The notes under the pieces: model-generated
The model's database searches: none
Seen by the model: the letters and a program-made list of their open reading frames with translations, nothing else
Told to the model about the DNA's origin: nothing
Shown here: positions 8,862 through 20,405 of the stretch, one piece after another
Layout: each line of letters begins with the position of its first letter
How positions within the stretch are numbered: the stretch's first letter is position 1
Position numbers and translations under genes: made by a program
NCBI GenBank assembly: GCA_014904985.1
Contig: MU128966.1
Coordinates: 80,444-118,202, forward strand
Origin: Hydnum rufescens UP504
Taxonomy: Eukaryota; Basidiomycota; Agaricomycetes; Cantharellales; Hydnaceae
Direction: 5' to 3'
Length of the DNA stretch: 37,759 bases

Positions 8862-11090
8862 GGGGGGCCGGCTTCGCGGATGACCTTGAGGGAAATGTGT
8901 GTTGCAATGAATATCTGGGCTATTTCTGAGTGTCCTGGATATGTGTTTTTTTAAGCTTCAAGCCAACATCATCGCGGAATCGTGCCGTCACTTCATTGCG
9001 GAAGAACACATGCTCAAGGTTGATACCATGATCATGACACCAGCACCTGTTTTCAAAACATCTGGTCATGTCACCCAATTCGCCGATTGGATGGTGGAGG
9101 ATGTCAAGACTGGCAAAGTTCTCCTTGCAGATCATCTCATCGAACGTGTATTGGAGGCAAGACTTAAGGGAGACTGACCAGGAAGCTCGTGGAACACAAC
9201 AAGACCCATCAGTCGTGGAAGATAAAGACAAAAAGAAGCGAAAAAAGGTAAAGAGCATCACCATACAACTAGACAACAGGATGGTGACAGTACAAAAGTG
9301 TGCTCGCGCAGGTAAACTTGATTCCTCTTCCGCCTTCTTTTTCATTGTTTCATCATATCTCCTCAGATCGATAATTACACTGGCATAGAACTTGGCATCC
9401 GCATCCGCAAATATGCTATCCTTAATCCCGATACTGGTAACAAAGTCGATCATCCAGTGCAGTTCAACGTTATGTTTGATAGTTCTATCAGTCCTACTGG
9501 GAAATAGAAATGCCATCTTCGCCCAGAAACGGCTCAAGGGCACTTCCTCAACTTTGCTCGCCTCCTCGATTTTAGTAATGGTCGTCTTCCCTTCGCATCT
9601 GTGCAAGTCGGGCGTTCCTTCCGCAACGAAATTTCGCCTAGAGCTGGTCTGATCCGCGTCCGCGAATTTACAATGGCCGAAATCAAACATTTCGTGGGCC
9701 CTGAGGATAAGTCTCATGTGCACTTCTCCGAGGTGAAAGACGTGAAACTCTGTCTCCTGCCCAAAGATGTTCAGAGCTCTGGAAAGACCAATGTCATCGA
9801 GATGACTGTCGGGGAGAGTGTTACAAAGGGTCTTGTAGACAACGAGACCCTTGGGTACTTCCTCAGGCGAGTCCCTCTCTTCCTCATAAAGATCGGTATT
9901 GACCCTCGCCGCCTCCGCTTCCGCCAGCATATGGCGAGTGAGATGGCGCATGGCGCATTATGCAGTAGACTGCTGGGATGCAGAAATCCATACAAGCTAT
10001 GGATGGATCGAATGCGTCGGATGTGTAGACCACCCTGCATACGACCTGACTGTCCATGCCAAAAAAACCGGCGCCACCCTCGTGGCACGCGTCGCACTCC
10101 CCGAACCTGTCTTCATGGAAAAAGAGGTGCCGACATTCGATAAAAAGGCTCTGGGCAAGACATTCCAAAAAGACAGTGAGCTCGTCCGTGCATTCGTCAC
10201 TGATCTCCCTGAAGAAGCATTGGTGAAGATCAAGAACGAGCTTGTATCTGCCTCGTTGAGTAGCCCGGTGTTGTGTACTCCCGATCTACACTAACTGACA
10301 ATACTACATGCAGATCGTCCACCATTATGATCCATGGACGTGATTTGACTCTTGTCCCTGAGATTCTCACAATCGAGCGTAGGACTCTGAAGCAGTCCAG
10401 TAGGTTATCTGCTATTCCTGATTGTTACCACGTGCTCATCGAGGCGCCAGGTTCGGGAATTCACTCCCAACATCATCGAGCCATCGTTTGGCATTGGTCG
10501 GATCCTATGGGCTCTACTAGAGCACAGCTACTGGGCTCGGGAGCAAGACATTCAACGAGGTGTCCTGTCCCTCCCTGCCGTGGTGGCACCTACCAGGGTT
10601 CTCATCGTTCCCCTGAGTGCAAATGACTTGCTTGTTCCGTTAGTGTAGCAAATCTGTCAGTACGTTTTTCTGAGATGCTCGATTGCTCCATGGATCACTC
10701 AACTCTGAATACAGCGGCGAAATTCTGCCGTGCAGGTGTCTTCGCTAGAGTAGACGATTCATCAGCATCCATTGGAAAACGATATTCTCGAAATGATGAG
10801 CTAGGGACGCCGTACGGGGTGACTATAGATTTCGCCAGTGCGTTCACTCTTCCAAATGTTAGGTGGTCTCAGTGGCACACCTGATCAACCATATAGCATT
10901 TCGAATGACACTATAGCACTTCGGTTGGTGTTCAGCAGATGTGATTCTCCGGCAAGCTGACTTGGGTGCCTTGCGCTTTAGGGAACATGATACAACTGAC
11001 CAGAGAATTGGGAAAATTGATGAAGCCGTCACAGTCACCACTGATCTTGTATTCAGTGGGCAGAAGCGTGCCAACGTTTACCCGCATATG
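8862..11090 (+). pseudogene. GRS1-like: Glycyl-tRNA synthetase pseudogene, introns retained
   Basis: Translated pieces cover most of eukaryotic GlyRS, a class II synthetase that charges tRNA-Gly. They include FKTSGHVTQFADWM (about 9056-9097), class II motif 2 FRNEISPR (9618-9641), RVREFTMAEI, AYDLTVHAKKTG, motif 3 EPSFGIGR (10478-10501) and the anticodon-binding segment ARVDDSSASIGKRY (about 10747). Splice-bounded introns survive (for example before 8956, around 9310-9365 and between 10250 and 10460), so this is a DNA-level copy and not a retroposed mRNA. It is dead: a TAG lies at 9505-9507 in the catalytic domain, a 7-bp tandem duplication (GGCGCAT at 9945-9958) shifts the frame, and extra sequence interrupts the anticodon domain near 10840-10935. 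The 5' exons are absent. A functional GRS1 must exist elsewhere in the genome. Confidence 0.92.
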
Positions 11091-11649
11091 ACGGCGTGCA
11101 GGCGGTTGATTAGACTCAAGTTATTTGTAACGCAGTACATAGCCTCCTAATTGCGGGAACGGTGCCCCGTGTCCAGTTCCTCTAAGCAGACCATCAATTT
11201 TGAATTGCCCAGTGATAAGTACCCATGCAGTGTGGTTCGTAATACGAGGCATCTTACATTAAAAACAAAACGTGGGAGGCTGAGTTCTCGATGGTGAATA
11301 ATGACGAGTGTTGGCAACTCAGATTGGGGGGCAGCTACCAAATATCCCGTTGAGGGCATTATCCCTGAAAATGTTTCGAACCTAGCGATTGCATCCACAA
11401 CGTCCTGGCCAGAAATCGGAGGATCAATATTACCTGCTGTCTACAGACGTTCTCATAGTATAGAGCTCTCTGCACTTGTTGTCTGTCACTTCCAGCCTAA
11501 ACAGCTGGGTCATGTCCGATTAATCTCGAATTGAGAAATTCTGCCCACCCGAGAACCAAGTAAAACAGGATGATATTGTAACTGTACTCCGACCGAAAGC
11601 AACGAATATGGATACAAACCGCACGAACACGTGGGGGAGTAGAATATAC
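11091..11649. other. Unassigned sequence between GlyRS pseudogene and SH3-like gene
   Basis: Open frames on both strands are short and share no motif that I can place. The reverse-strand frame at 11147-11398 has no splice-consistent partner. I see nothing further. Confidence 0.4.
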
Positions 11650-12358
11650 TTAGATTAATGGCATGACGAATGATGCAAGAGGCCATCCAATGTTACCCCA
11701 CTCATCGCGTCCCACAAGCATGCAGTCATCCCCATCATCAATGGAGATGGGGAGTCCTTCGTGGGTAGATGGATGACCATCCTCTAGCAGAATGTCAACA
11801 AGATCCCCAACATCAAGCGTAAGGAATGAAAGGCCTAGATGCATGGCCCCATTAGGGGGGTGGAAAGGGCGTACGCACGAAACCACATATAGCATTTCAT
11901 CGCGCTTTCTCCTGCCTGGATGTCGATTATGGATGTGTAGACAACAGTGGTAGCTCTAGGCATGGCCAGTACGAGGTGAAAAAAGCGAGGCACAAGCAGA
12001 GGGAGACAGCTAGCAAAGGTCGGGAAGGCTGCTGGGTGCATGCAAAGGATAGAGGTAGATCTGGAGTTCAGACCAGCTACTATCTTGCAGGCATGTTGTA
12101 CATTACTTTTTTTGACAGGCCCTTTCACATTATTAGAGCTGGGGATAGATTAGTGCTGCATAAGGATGCTGCAAAGAATAGAAAATGGGATCGATTGAAG
12201 CAAACGAATCCTATCTTACGACAATTCACTAACGTGTGCATGCAGGCCATACGATCAATCTGAGAATCCGTTCGTGTGTAGTGTTCGATCAGCCATTGAT
12301 ACGATAGGGATCCTCTTTGATGGGAGATGCGAAGCTTGAGAACGGAGCCAGAGCTCAT
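11650..12358 (-). CDS. Small SH3-domain-like protein, provisional multi-exon model
   Basis: The last exon (11834-11650) ends with VGRDEWGNIGWPLASFV, preceded by LTLDVGDLVDILLEDG. This gives the SH3 order: hydrophobic-x-Gly-Asp-x-Val, then an acidic loop, then Gly-Arg-Asp...Gly-Trp-Pro/Ala...Phe-Val. A 44-bp intron (11878-11835, GTGCGT...CTAG) joins it in frame to an exon with TTVVYTSIIDIQAGES, which would supply the first SH3 strand. SH3 domains bind proline-rich peptides; the partner is unknown. A further exon may start at about 12358 (MSSGSVLKLRISHQRGSL), but the splice path is not certain. The gene could be partial or dead upstream of the SH3 exon. Confidence 0.4.
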
Positions 12359-12766
12359 TTTCTTATCGTCAGTAAGTCCTCAATAGATCTAACCAAAACA
12401 GTCTGAGAAAATCCTTGCGATTGTGGCAAAATGGACTTAACAGATGCCCACATTGGATAAAAACATATCTCGGATAGCCAACGATGTCAAATTCAACGTA
12501 GCAAAAAGCAGCCTCTTCGCAAATGGGCCTGTTTTCGGAGAAAACCAGACGCATGTGGGGTCGTGATCAGCCTGGGTACGACTTGAGAGGGCCAGCTTCA
12601 TGGCAATGACCTCTCACTCCTGACAAGGTCTGGCACCCCCTAGCAGATGTTGACGGGTCCTCAAATTGAGGGAACCGTTCGAAAGAGATTTAGAGTGGCA
12701 TCTGCATTTGGATAACGATTGTGTCATATAGCTAGGATTACATTTGATTGTTGGATTTATTCTCCA
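12359..12766. other. Intergenic sequence, no firm gene
   Basis: A reverse-strand frame at 12369-12554 (starting MRLVFSENRP) could belong to the 5' side of the SH3-like gene, but no reliable splice sites join them. Nothing else is recognised. Confidence 0.3.
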
Positions 12767-13951
12767 TCAGCGTGCTCGATACATGATCACCTTATATTTG
12801 AAACCCTCCGCATCAATTTTGGTTCCACTCTCATGAACTTGGCCTACGCTCAGGACTGGGGGTTCATGAGTATCTTCAACGGCAGCACCCTTCATCTCTA
12901 GATCTGGGATCGATGCTGCATCTGAGGGATGAATCAGAGTAGAATCGGTAAGGACAGGCGAGTTGACTCGTTGTCGCTTCGGATTCGACTTGTCACTGGT
13001 TTCAGGGGATGGTGATCGTTTCATGGTTGATGTGATGGGGACAAAGGAGGGAGCTGGTGTGATGGCGAAGGGGGAGGGGTCTGGTCTGATAGTAAAGGGA
13101 AAACCCATGCCCTGAGAGAGCGGAATTCGTGTGGAGATGCTTGATGGGTCGTAATGTAGAAAGGGTAGGACGTCGGCCGGCGGTTTGGGGACTGTGAGAC
13201 TGGGCCCTTCATACCCGAGACGATTGTGCATAGAGTGTATAACAGCCATTAGCTGTGGCGTCTGGGCTTTGAATTCAGCGCAGATCGCTTTCGAGTACTT
13301 GACGAGCGAATAGCCTGTGACACCCAGCGTCAACATCCTAATATTAGAATGATAATACATATGAGGAGACGTACCTCGAGATGTCATTATCTCATCGCTC
13401 ATTTCGAGACATTGATACAAGGTGGTGTACAAGCAATCTTCTACCTTATGGCATCCGAGCTGGCCCATCGCTGATGCAGTGTGATCTGGTCCGACTTCGA
13501 GGAGCACTGAGAGGACCTAGGGCAGTGTGAGACAGTTGGGGGCAATGAGTGATAAATAATATCTTTGCACCGCGATCTCTTGGTCCCAAGGCACTGTCCA
13601 CTTATTCGGTGGTTCCTTCCTCGCATACACAGCGTCTGGGAAGACTTGTATTGCATCGAGGAATGCAAATAAATATTTCTGCGCCTCACGCGCTTCCTTC
13701 TTCAACTTGGGCATGCGACTTAGCAAGGTGGCAGTCCCAAGACAAGGGGCTCTAGAGAGAAGAAAGAATGAGGAAGGCATGCTGACAGAGAGAGATGTTG
13801 AAGAATCGGCGCGGGGCAGATCAAACGTTTGAGGGAACTTCGGTACATCCCGAGAAGCTATGTAATGAATGTGGTGATTAATTGTTAGAGCTCGCGCATC
13901 GGAGAGAGGTAGGCACAGAGGGTGCCAGGAGCAGTGACTAGATCGTGGCAT
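12767..13951 (-). CDS. Two-exon gene, 376-aa protein of unknown function with nuclear-type tail
   Basis: An in-frame TAG at 13517-13519 would split this gene. It lies exactly at the end of a predicted 54-bp intron (13570-13517, GTGCAA...CTAG), whose removal leaves one frame of 376 residues. The first half contains ARKEPPNKWTVPWDQEIA; the middle has a helical segment ending HSMHNRLGYEG. The C-terminal third is Pro/Ser/Thr-rich with a basic cluster, SDKSNPKRQRVNSP, that looks like a nuclear localisation signal. It lies 157 bp downstream of the C48 protease gene on the same strand, so the two may be co-regulated or functionally linked. I do not recognise a domain. Confidence 0.6.
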
Positions 13952-14108
13952 TAGAAATTTCGGATCATGAAATGTTCTGTGTAATTGTTATTAAGTTACA
14001 GAAATCATCGCTGAAGGTGCTATGGAGCTCCATTTGTGCTCAAACTCGTTCTTGAATAGCAGTATAGGAGTACATCTTCATAACCTGTACAGTGGTTGTG
14101 GCCCCTCA

Positions 14109-16696
14109 TTAATCATGAGCACCATCATCATCAGATGAATCAATAGAGATAATTGGAGCTGTGGATCTTATTAATTGAGATGGTTGAGATAGGGTGAAGG
14201 GTGAAGAACTCGGGTGGGGACTGAGGAAGGCTGGGTCTGAATGAACATGGGGATTTGGAGAATAAAGTCGGGTACTGTATGGGGCCAATGGCATCTGTGA
14301 TGGTCTAGAAGCCCCCTCAGAGGATGAGGAAGAGTGGGGAAAGTCAACTTGGCCATGAAGGATGTCCAAGCAAAACTGATGTCGTGCGCTGGGAACATCG
14401 CTAGCCCGTAGAACTCTGAGAGGTTTAATACCAGCACAAATCCGTAGGTTGGCCATCATGAACACCCCACACTCATGATTTCCAATCTGTTGAAGAGACT
14501 ATTTGATATGTAGAGCTGATTAGTATGAAATCTTGAAGAGTTGGGTTAGGTATGAACTTGCATTTTCAGGCGAGCCATCGAATACCCAGTCCTTGATGCT
14601 AAATGAAACATGCCCCTCTAGGGCAGCGAGGTTCTGAAGATAGTGGGATGTCCCCCTGAATACATCATTCTTGGTCCTTTCAGAATGCATCGAGTCAAAA
14701 AACGTGACTGTCCTCGTCTTGAAATCGACGCAATTGACGACCCAGTGATTATTGTGGACATGGACTGGAAAGATGATGCGTTCCATGTTGACGAAGAATG
14801 GACGGTGAATCACATTTTTATATGCTGGGGGATATGAGTGCCAGGGGGAAAGTGATGGAGAGAGAAGCTTGAGGAAGAAGTATGTGTCATGGATATAGAC
14901 AGTGGGGGGGGAGGCATTCTGGAGAATATGGACATAGGAGTTGATGATCTCGTCATTCAGCCATGAATTGGTGCGAAGCTTCTGAAAGTCTCCCATGTTG
15001 AGAGGTAAATGTGGAGGCCGTTCCTGTGGGGACATATGATAGAGAGCTTGAAGTTTTGTTTGAACCTAGAATGCATGTGAGAAGCATAGGAGAAATGGGA
15101 AAGATTGCTCGTACGTAATGGGCATTATACTCTGAATCTGGATTCGAATAAAGATTGGGAGGAGAAAGAGCAGCAGTGGATGTTGGAGACCATTTCTGTA
15201 ATGGTAGCAAGGAAGGAGGATCAAGGGTGGAAAAATCGATCATGTTTGATCTAGAACCCAAGGCTGGGTTGCACAATATGGAATCGACCAAAGGCCCTTG
15301 TTGGAATGGTCCTGGGCCATAGAGATTTTTCAAGGTGAGCCAGATATGTGGATAGTTGGCCTTGGTGAAGATGTCTGGACCAAGAAGCTTGAAAATGTAA
15401 AGGGAATCTTGCTCATAGTCTGGAAGATTCAGATGTCCATGGACGAACCAAATGGCTGGATGCCTGGTTGCCTTTCCACCCTCATACTGGCGACGAATAT
15501 AGAGGAGATGGTGATGAGGATGTGAGAGTCCTGAGAATCCCGCCTCTTCCTCGGACAGTCCCTCGTGATGAACGTGATGGAGTTCAACCCCAAACAATGG
15601 GACGCCATCCCGTTCAAGTTCCTCCCACACATGGAATCCCAGATGGCAGTCAGAAGCTCTGAGGACTGTGCCAACCTGGCGTTCATCTACCCCAAAGAGG
15701 GGGGGAGGGTGGGACAAAACACTGGCCAAGTGGGTTATGAAGCGCCGTAAGGCCCACTGTGCATAGCCCCGACATTCATAACCGAACTTGAGATAAGCAC
15801 ATGCGCGGTCTTCCAATTCTATCTTGGGGCCAGCCTCTTTAAATTTGGACTTGAGATCGGATTGTGACTTGGTGCTCGAATAAGGAGCAGATGGGATCAG
15901 AGGTATGGGGAGGCCACAGTCTTGGAGCACCTTTTCCCAACGAAGGGTGCTTCTTCTTGGGGCTTCGATGAAGTTGAGCACATGACTGATATAAGACGGG
16001 GAAAAATAGATCTGATTGTGATCATGAACAAAATCAGGATCAGATGGTAGCTCTGGATCATTCACCAGACGAAAGACATAGGGAAGATGTGGCCTATAAC
16101 AGTTCCACCGCTGTGGTTGACGTGTAAAGTCATCATAAGCGAGATCATAGCGGGGTCCTGGCCCCTTGAGGGGATGATGATCGGAATAGAATTCATGTGA
16201 AGGGGTCTTGAATCTAGGGGATGGTGAGGGGTCGAATTGCCCTGTATATTGAAAGTGTCGTCGGCTGTTGGAGTAAGAAAGGGACCATTCTGTCTGCAGG
16301 TATCTTGAGGGTGAGGGAGCATGTACTTCTATAAGCAGGAGGTGAATGAAAACTGAAGGGGGTGAGATGGTATATTCTCACGTGCAAGTCTCATCTTGGA
16401 AGAGAAATCTGCCTCAGTGAAATGGGGATTGGACTGAAGAGGGAGAGCTGGTGTGCGTGATCCATTTGGGGTCCATGAATATGGGTGAATGGCTAGAAGC
16501 TCAGATATGAGATATGTTGCTGATCATGGAGGTGAGATTACACACATGAAAGAGAATAATAAGCAGACTTGGGGGGCCCTGACAGTGTTTCTGAGGTGTT
16601 TGGGGACAAAGTACCTCTCTGTGACATGTTTTCGCTCTGAGCGAGCTTTAGAGCTAATGTGGGGGGGAGGGTGGGATTTGAGGATGAACTGGCCAT
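14109..16696 (-). CDS. Ulp1/C48 family SUMO-protease-like cysteine peptidase (775 aa)
   Basis: Five exons (16696-16615, 16519-16382, 16328-15115, 15065-14562, 14498-14109) join in frame to 775 residues. The last 300 residues form a C48 catalytic domain, the family that removes SUMO or related modifiers from proteins. It has SWLNDEIINSY as the entry motif, His585 in HNNHW, Asp602 in FFDSM, Gln650 and Cys656 in QIGNHECGVF. The His-Asp spacing (17) and Gln-Cys spacing (6) match Ulp1. The N-terminal 480 residues are unassigned, with His-rich runs such as HHVHH and HPHHH. The C-terminus ends IISIDSSDDD, which fits a SUMO-interacting motif. The ATG at 16696 has a favourable AACATGGCC context. The intron before the Cys exon appears to use a GC donor. 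C48 proteases are common cargo of eukaryotic DNA transposons, so a mobile-element role is as likely as a housekeeping one. Confidence 0.85.
14499..14561 (-). other. Probable GC-AG intron in the C48 gene
   Basis: Read on the reverse strand, the donor is GCAAGT and the acceptor ends AAATAG, with TACTAAT as a strong branch-point candidate. Using GC at 14561-14560 gives phase 0 on both sides and joins PEN to SLQQIGNHECGVF in frame. The GT one codon position later (GTTCAT) would put the catalytic Cys exon out of frame. GCAAGT is the usual strong form of the rare GC donor. Confidence 0.7.
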
Positions 16697-16819
16697 GTTT
16701 GTTGGTAGAGAGTAGAACTTGATCTGATATGGAATGTATGGGAGTAAGATTGCGTTTGAAAGTTTAATCGATCAATCGATGGTGAGCTCCGGCAATTGCC
16801 TTGCTAGGGTTCATAACAG

Positions 16820-17195
16820 GGGAGTGAACTAGACTCGTGACCAGCCCTTGAACAGAGCCGTGGAGGGACTGGTAGAATGGGGATTGCCGGCAGGTTGTGT
16901 ACAATCTAGCAGAGGCTAGGAGTGCTAATACAGATTTGTTTCCGGTTAGTTGATCTCCAAATGCGGGAGGGGGTGTGTGCCCGTCAAAGCATCTTTTGGG
17001 CTCTGAATGATTGAAACCTGCAGGGGCTCTTGCACGATATTGGACTATATTTTATCGAAACTCAGAAACAAATCTGTATTAGGACCGCTAGACTTTGCTG
17101 GATTGTGATTGGTCATCAGACAGAACTTGCCGGCGATCCCTCCCTCCATGGCTCTCTGTTCGAGGGCTAGTCATGAGTCTAGGAGTAAACTGAAT
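16820..17195. repeat. Imperfect foldback element with about 130-bp arms
   Basis: The left arm begins near GAACTAGACTCGTGACCAGC and runs to CTAATACAGATTTGTTTCCG (about 16945). The right arm, read as reverse complement from about 17190, gives CTAGACTCATGACTAGCC and returns through CTAATACAGATTTGTTTCTG near 17065. Shared landmarks within the arms include AACAGAG, TGGAGGGA and GCCGGCA. No coding capacity or clear target duplication is visible. It looks like an old non-autonomous foldback or MITE. Confidence 0.75.
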
Positions 17196-18753
17196 ACAGA
17201 CATAGGATGTGTTAGAGGTATGTTACCTTTGTTTGTTCAAGAGTAGGGAATGAGCCAAGCAGGAAGGAGGACTGAGGCTGAAGGGGAGTGAACTGTTATG
17301 AGTAGAGACGCTTGGGGGAATGTGTGTGGAAGAGTGGACTAGAGACAAATAGGGTGAGGGTGTGTACTTGATGAGAAGAAATGGGATGGATTGAAAGATT
17401 GTGGAGTGTTAAGAGGCTTCAGTGAGTGGATTAGGGGGGAGAGCTGCCGGAGCATGAGGAGTGTGGCTATGATGAATTTGGATAGAGTGTAGCTGCGCTG
17501 ATTGCGGAAAATAACTAATGAAGGCCGAAACAGTGCTGAATGTGTAGTGAGTGGAAGAGTGAATTAGGTTGATATACCAAGACCGCACTGGGGGTAGAAA
17601 ATGCAGGGCATGAATCGGGATTTCTCTGAAAACTGGGTTAGGTTGTTTAGAGTGGCCCCATTGGGATGGGCGATCTCGCCTTGATTACATAACATTATAC
17701 GATGATATAACTCGGGTTTTCCCGATGGCCTATCGGGGTTTTCTCTCCTGCCAACAGCGCTGATGATGAATTGTAATGTTCAGTTAGAGTGGGGCGAAAT
17801 GGTTTGGTTGTTTTATGAACCAAAGAACAACTGTGATACTGCTCCACCGGGAGGGTTGTGAGTGGGGATTATGGAATGGGACGGGTGTAGATGGGTGAAT
17901 TAGATAAGAGGCTGCTGAGAGTGGGAATTGCTGAATGGGCGGAGTGCGGGGGGAGCATGATGGATTATTCCATTGAACGAGTGTCTGAGGTGGGATCATT
18001 CAATCTCAGAGTAGATTGATGAGACTGATGGGTTTGTTTCCTGGTTCGAGATCCCGAACCTGCTCTAGTTTTGGTTCTTCACTTCAGTCTCGAATCATTG
18101 GGTGATCGATGCCTCTCCTTCTCGCATTGGACAGTGTGTAGTTGGAATGCTCTCAAATAGGGATACGCCCTCACCAAGGCTGTACCATCTGTCACTTCCT
18201 GAGGGTCTCTGTCCTAGCCTCTGTGAAAACAGTAGGCATTGTGAGAATTGTAGAGTGCTTGAGGAAGATTGGACTGATGGTGATCTGTCTGAGGAGCAAG
18301 AGATGATGTTGTTGGGGGGCAGGTGCTGACTCTGAATGCTTGGATGGAGCAGGGAGAATTTGGCTCAGCTCTTCCGAGTTGACATTATCGATGAGGATTG
18401 CAGAAGGTGATGCTCACTAAGTAACACCTAGAATTCTAGGGCATTTAGAGTGATAGCTCTAGGGTGCTTGGTCACAAGTTTGATTAAGTTGTTGATCTCC
18501 TTTCTGATTTCTTGGTTTTTCTTCATGATCAGTTTTCGACATCTAGGCCTCACAAGACCTCACATAGATGTAGATTTGTCAGAAAACGGGCCTGTTTAGA
18601 GTTCTATTGGTTGCTAATTGTGATGTTGATTTGGTGAGAGCAGAGGCACCGGATAAGGCCTCTTATGGTTTGAATGAGGGACTGCAGACTAAAGTATGAC
18701 TATGATAGAGATGTGGGACATGGTGGCGAGTGAGAATTGCAGGATACGCTGAG

Positions 18754-18784
18754 TGTGGTGGTGGTGGTGGTGGTGGTGGTGGTG
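18754..18784. repeat. (GGT)n microsatellite
   Basis: About ten consecutive GTG/GGT units lie just beyond the 3' end of the LINE fragment. Confidence 0.95.
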
Positions 18785-18849
18785 TTGGAGGTCTATTTAA
18801 TATACCGCGTCGGGCTGCCTACCCGCTCCCGACTGTTAATTAACCTCCG

Positions 18850-19885
18850 TCGGACTCGTATTGTATCCGTCACCTCTGCCGTGTTGAACTTAGCTTTGGG
18901 AAGGCTGGGCATGCTTCAATGGAAGACAATGGATCGGAAGCGTTGTGAGCAGTGTTGTGCTTTTCCTGGGGTTCCTTTGTAGATTCTCTGGAGCGCCCCG
19001 GTGTTGTCTGTGAAGAAGTGGATGGATTTAATATTCCTGGCTTCCTGTGTTGTTTCCAGGAGCCCGTTGACTGCCTCAGCAGCATGTGCGAGGCCTTCCA
19101 TTTCGGCATCGTAGACATCCACGTGTTCGCCCAGTACGATCCCATTCTCGTGGACCTTTACCCCACCTCTGTAGATCACGTACCCCGCACCTGTGTGGCG
19201 GACTCCGTTCTTGTAGGATAGGGACCCGTCTGTGTATATGAGAAGGTACGCGTTGTCCAGTTCTAGTTCGGTGATCCGGTCCTGGTGTAGTTTCGCCCAG
19301 ATTTTCTTGAATGACTCGCCCGCCTTGTTGCAGGGGACCTGGACTTCAAATCGGGCTGCGATGTTTTCGTCATATATGGATTCGTGTGAGGGGGGTTCAG
19401 TGGAAGTGTTGATTATCTCCACGTTGGGGACCATACGTTCTGCTAGTCGCGAGAGTGTTATGGATTTTAGCTGTTTGGCTCGGTCTGCTGCATGGCGGGG
19501 TGGGTTGGACCAGTTGCAGGACATCTTGTGGGGAGGGTTGAGTGGGGGGGTGAGGGGTGTTGGGTGGATGCGGTGTTCGTGAGGGAGGTGGATAGAGATT
19601 GGGTGTTGGGTGTCGAGTCTGCTGAAGCATAGAGCAGTCCTGTCATTGATGTAGTCCGGAAGTTAGTGGATCGGGGGGATGGAGCATTCTACTTCCCGGG
19701 CATACCTGGGCGTTGTGCGGAAAGCACCTGATGTGAATCTTAGGGCCTCATTCTGCACTGTTGCCAGGGTTTTTGTGTGGATCTTTTGGCCCCGCCACCA
19801 AGCTGGGCTTGCATATGTCATAGTAGGGATTATGACACTGTGGTATAGTAGTCTTCGCTGAGTTTGGTGAAGGCCGCAGAGGCGC
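18850..19885 (-). mobile_element. Degenerate LINE fragment (Tad-like): RT thumb plus RNase H
   Basis: Reverse-strand translation gives LLYHSVIIPTMTYASPAWW, then LATVQNEALRFTSGAFRTTP (about 19860-19690). This is the signature C-terminal to the reverse transcriptase of fungal non-LTR retrotransposons. It is followed by an RNase H domain (19524-18916) with IYTDGSLSYKNG, GAGYVIY, VYDAEMEGLAHAAEA and FTDNTGAL, carrying the catalytic D-E-D residues. A Pro-rich non-homologous stretch and frame changes separate the two parts, and nothing of the endonuclease or the RT palm remains. The element is 5'-truncated, as is usual for LINEs, and inactive. Confidence 0.85.
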
Positions 19886-20405
19886 GCTAAGTATGGAAGG
19901 GTGAATTAGATAATCAAGTGGGAGTTGCCGAATCCGCCAGGTACGGGCGGGTGCGCAGACAGTAAGCGAATCGCTGAGTCCGCCAGGTGAAATAAAGCGG
20001 ATATGGGCTGTAGCATCCGCTGATGATGATGGTGATGACATATAAGGTTGTTGCAGCCCTAGGTCTCTAAGGGACAGTGACTTGCTTCATTAGTCTCAGA
20101 GTGGGTGTCATAGATCGGAATGTGTGGGCAGCTGGGATCTGTGATGGCTTTAATGGCTGCTCGTCGGGTAGAGGGTAGAGATGGATGCGTTCTTGAGGCC
20201 ATCATGCTCCTTTGCACATGCGTATGCACACGTTCTTTGATGGAAGGTGATGTGAGCTGAGCCAACTCAATCTTTTATTCCCTAGGACTGCGAGGGGTGA
20301 AATAACAAAGTGATGGATGTATAGATTTCTCTTAAATAATTTTATGATCGATGGATTAAATTGACCGGGCCTGTGAGGATCTGATGGGAAGGGGAAGGTT
20401 TTAGC
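19886..20405. other. Short intergenic region 3' of the SNF2 gene
   Basis: No gene is supported. Two near copies of a GCCGAATCCGCCAGGT/GCTGAGTCCGCCAGGT motif occur at about 19927-19990. The region holds the 3' flank of the SNF2-type gene. Confidence 0.4.

Larger units (their letters stand above)
16697..18850. other. 2.1-kb gene-poor region
   Basis: Apart from a foldback element (16820-17195) and a GGT microsatellite, I see no supported gene. Frames such as 18102-18329 (forward) lack motifs and splice partners. A stretch near 17888-17950 (GGTGAATTAGATAA...) resembles one at about 19897-19950, suggesting more repeat debris. Confidence 0.5.

Noticed and set aside
9771..10233. Several 78-108-aa frames on the reverse strand
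   Set aside because: They are antisense to the GlyRS pseudogene, whose forward translation has unmistakable class II motifs.
13338..13374. Possible 37-bp intron (GTACGT...TTAG) in the 376-aa gene
   Set aside because: Removing it shifts the frame into a stop, while reading through keeps a long open frame.
14643..14837. Forward frame within the C48 catalytic domain
   Set aside because: Antisense shadow of the protease exon carrying the catalytic His and Asp.
18041..18062. GGTTCGAGATCC, similar to a tRNA B box
   Set aside because: No complementary T-stem, acceptor stem or A box at the right distance; not a tRNA.
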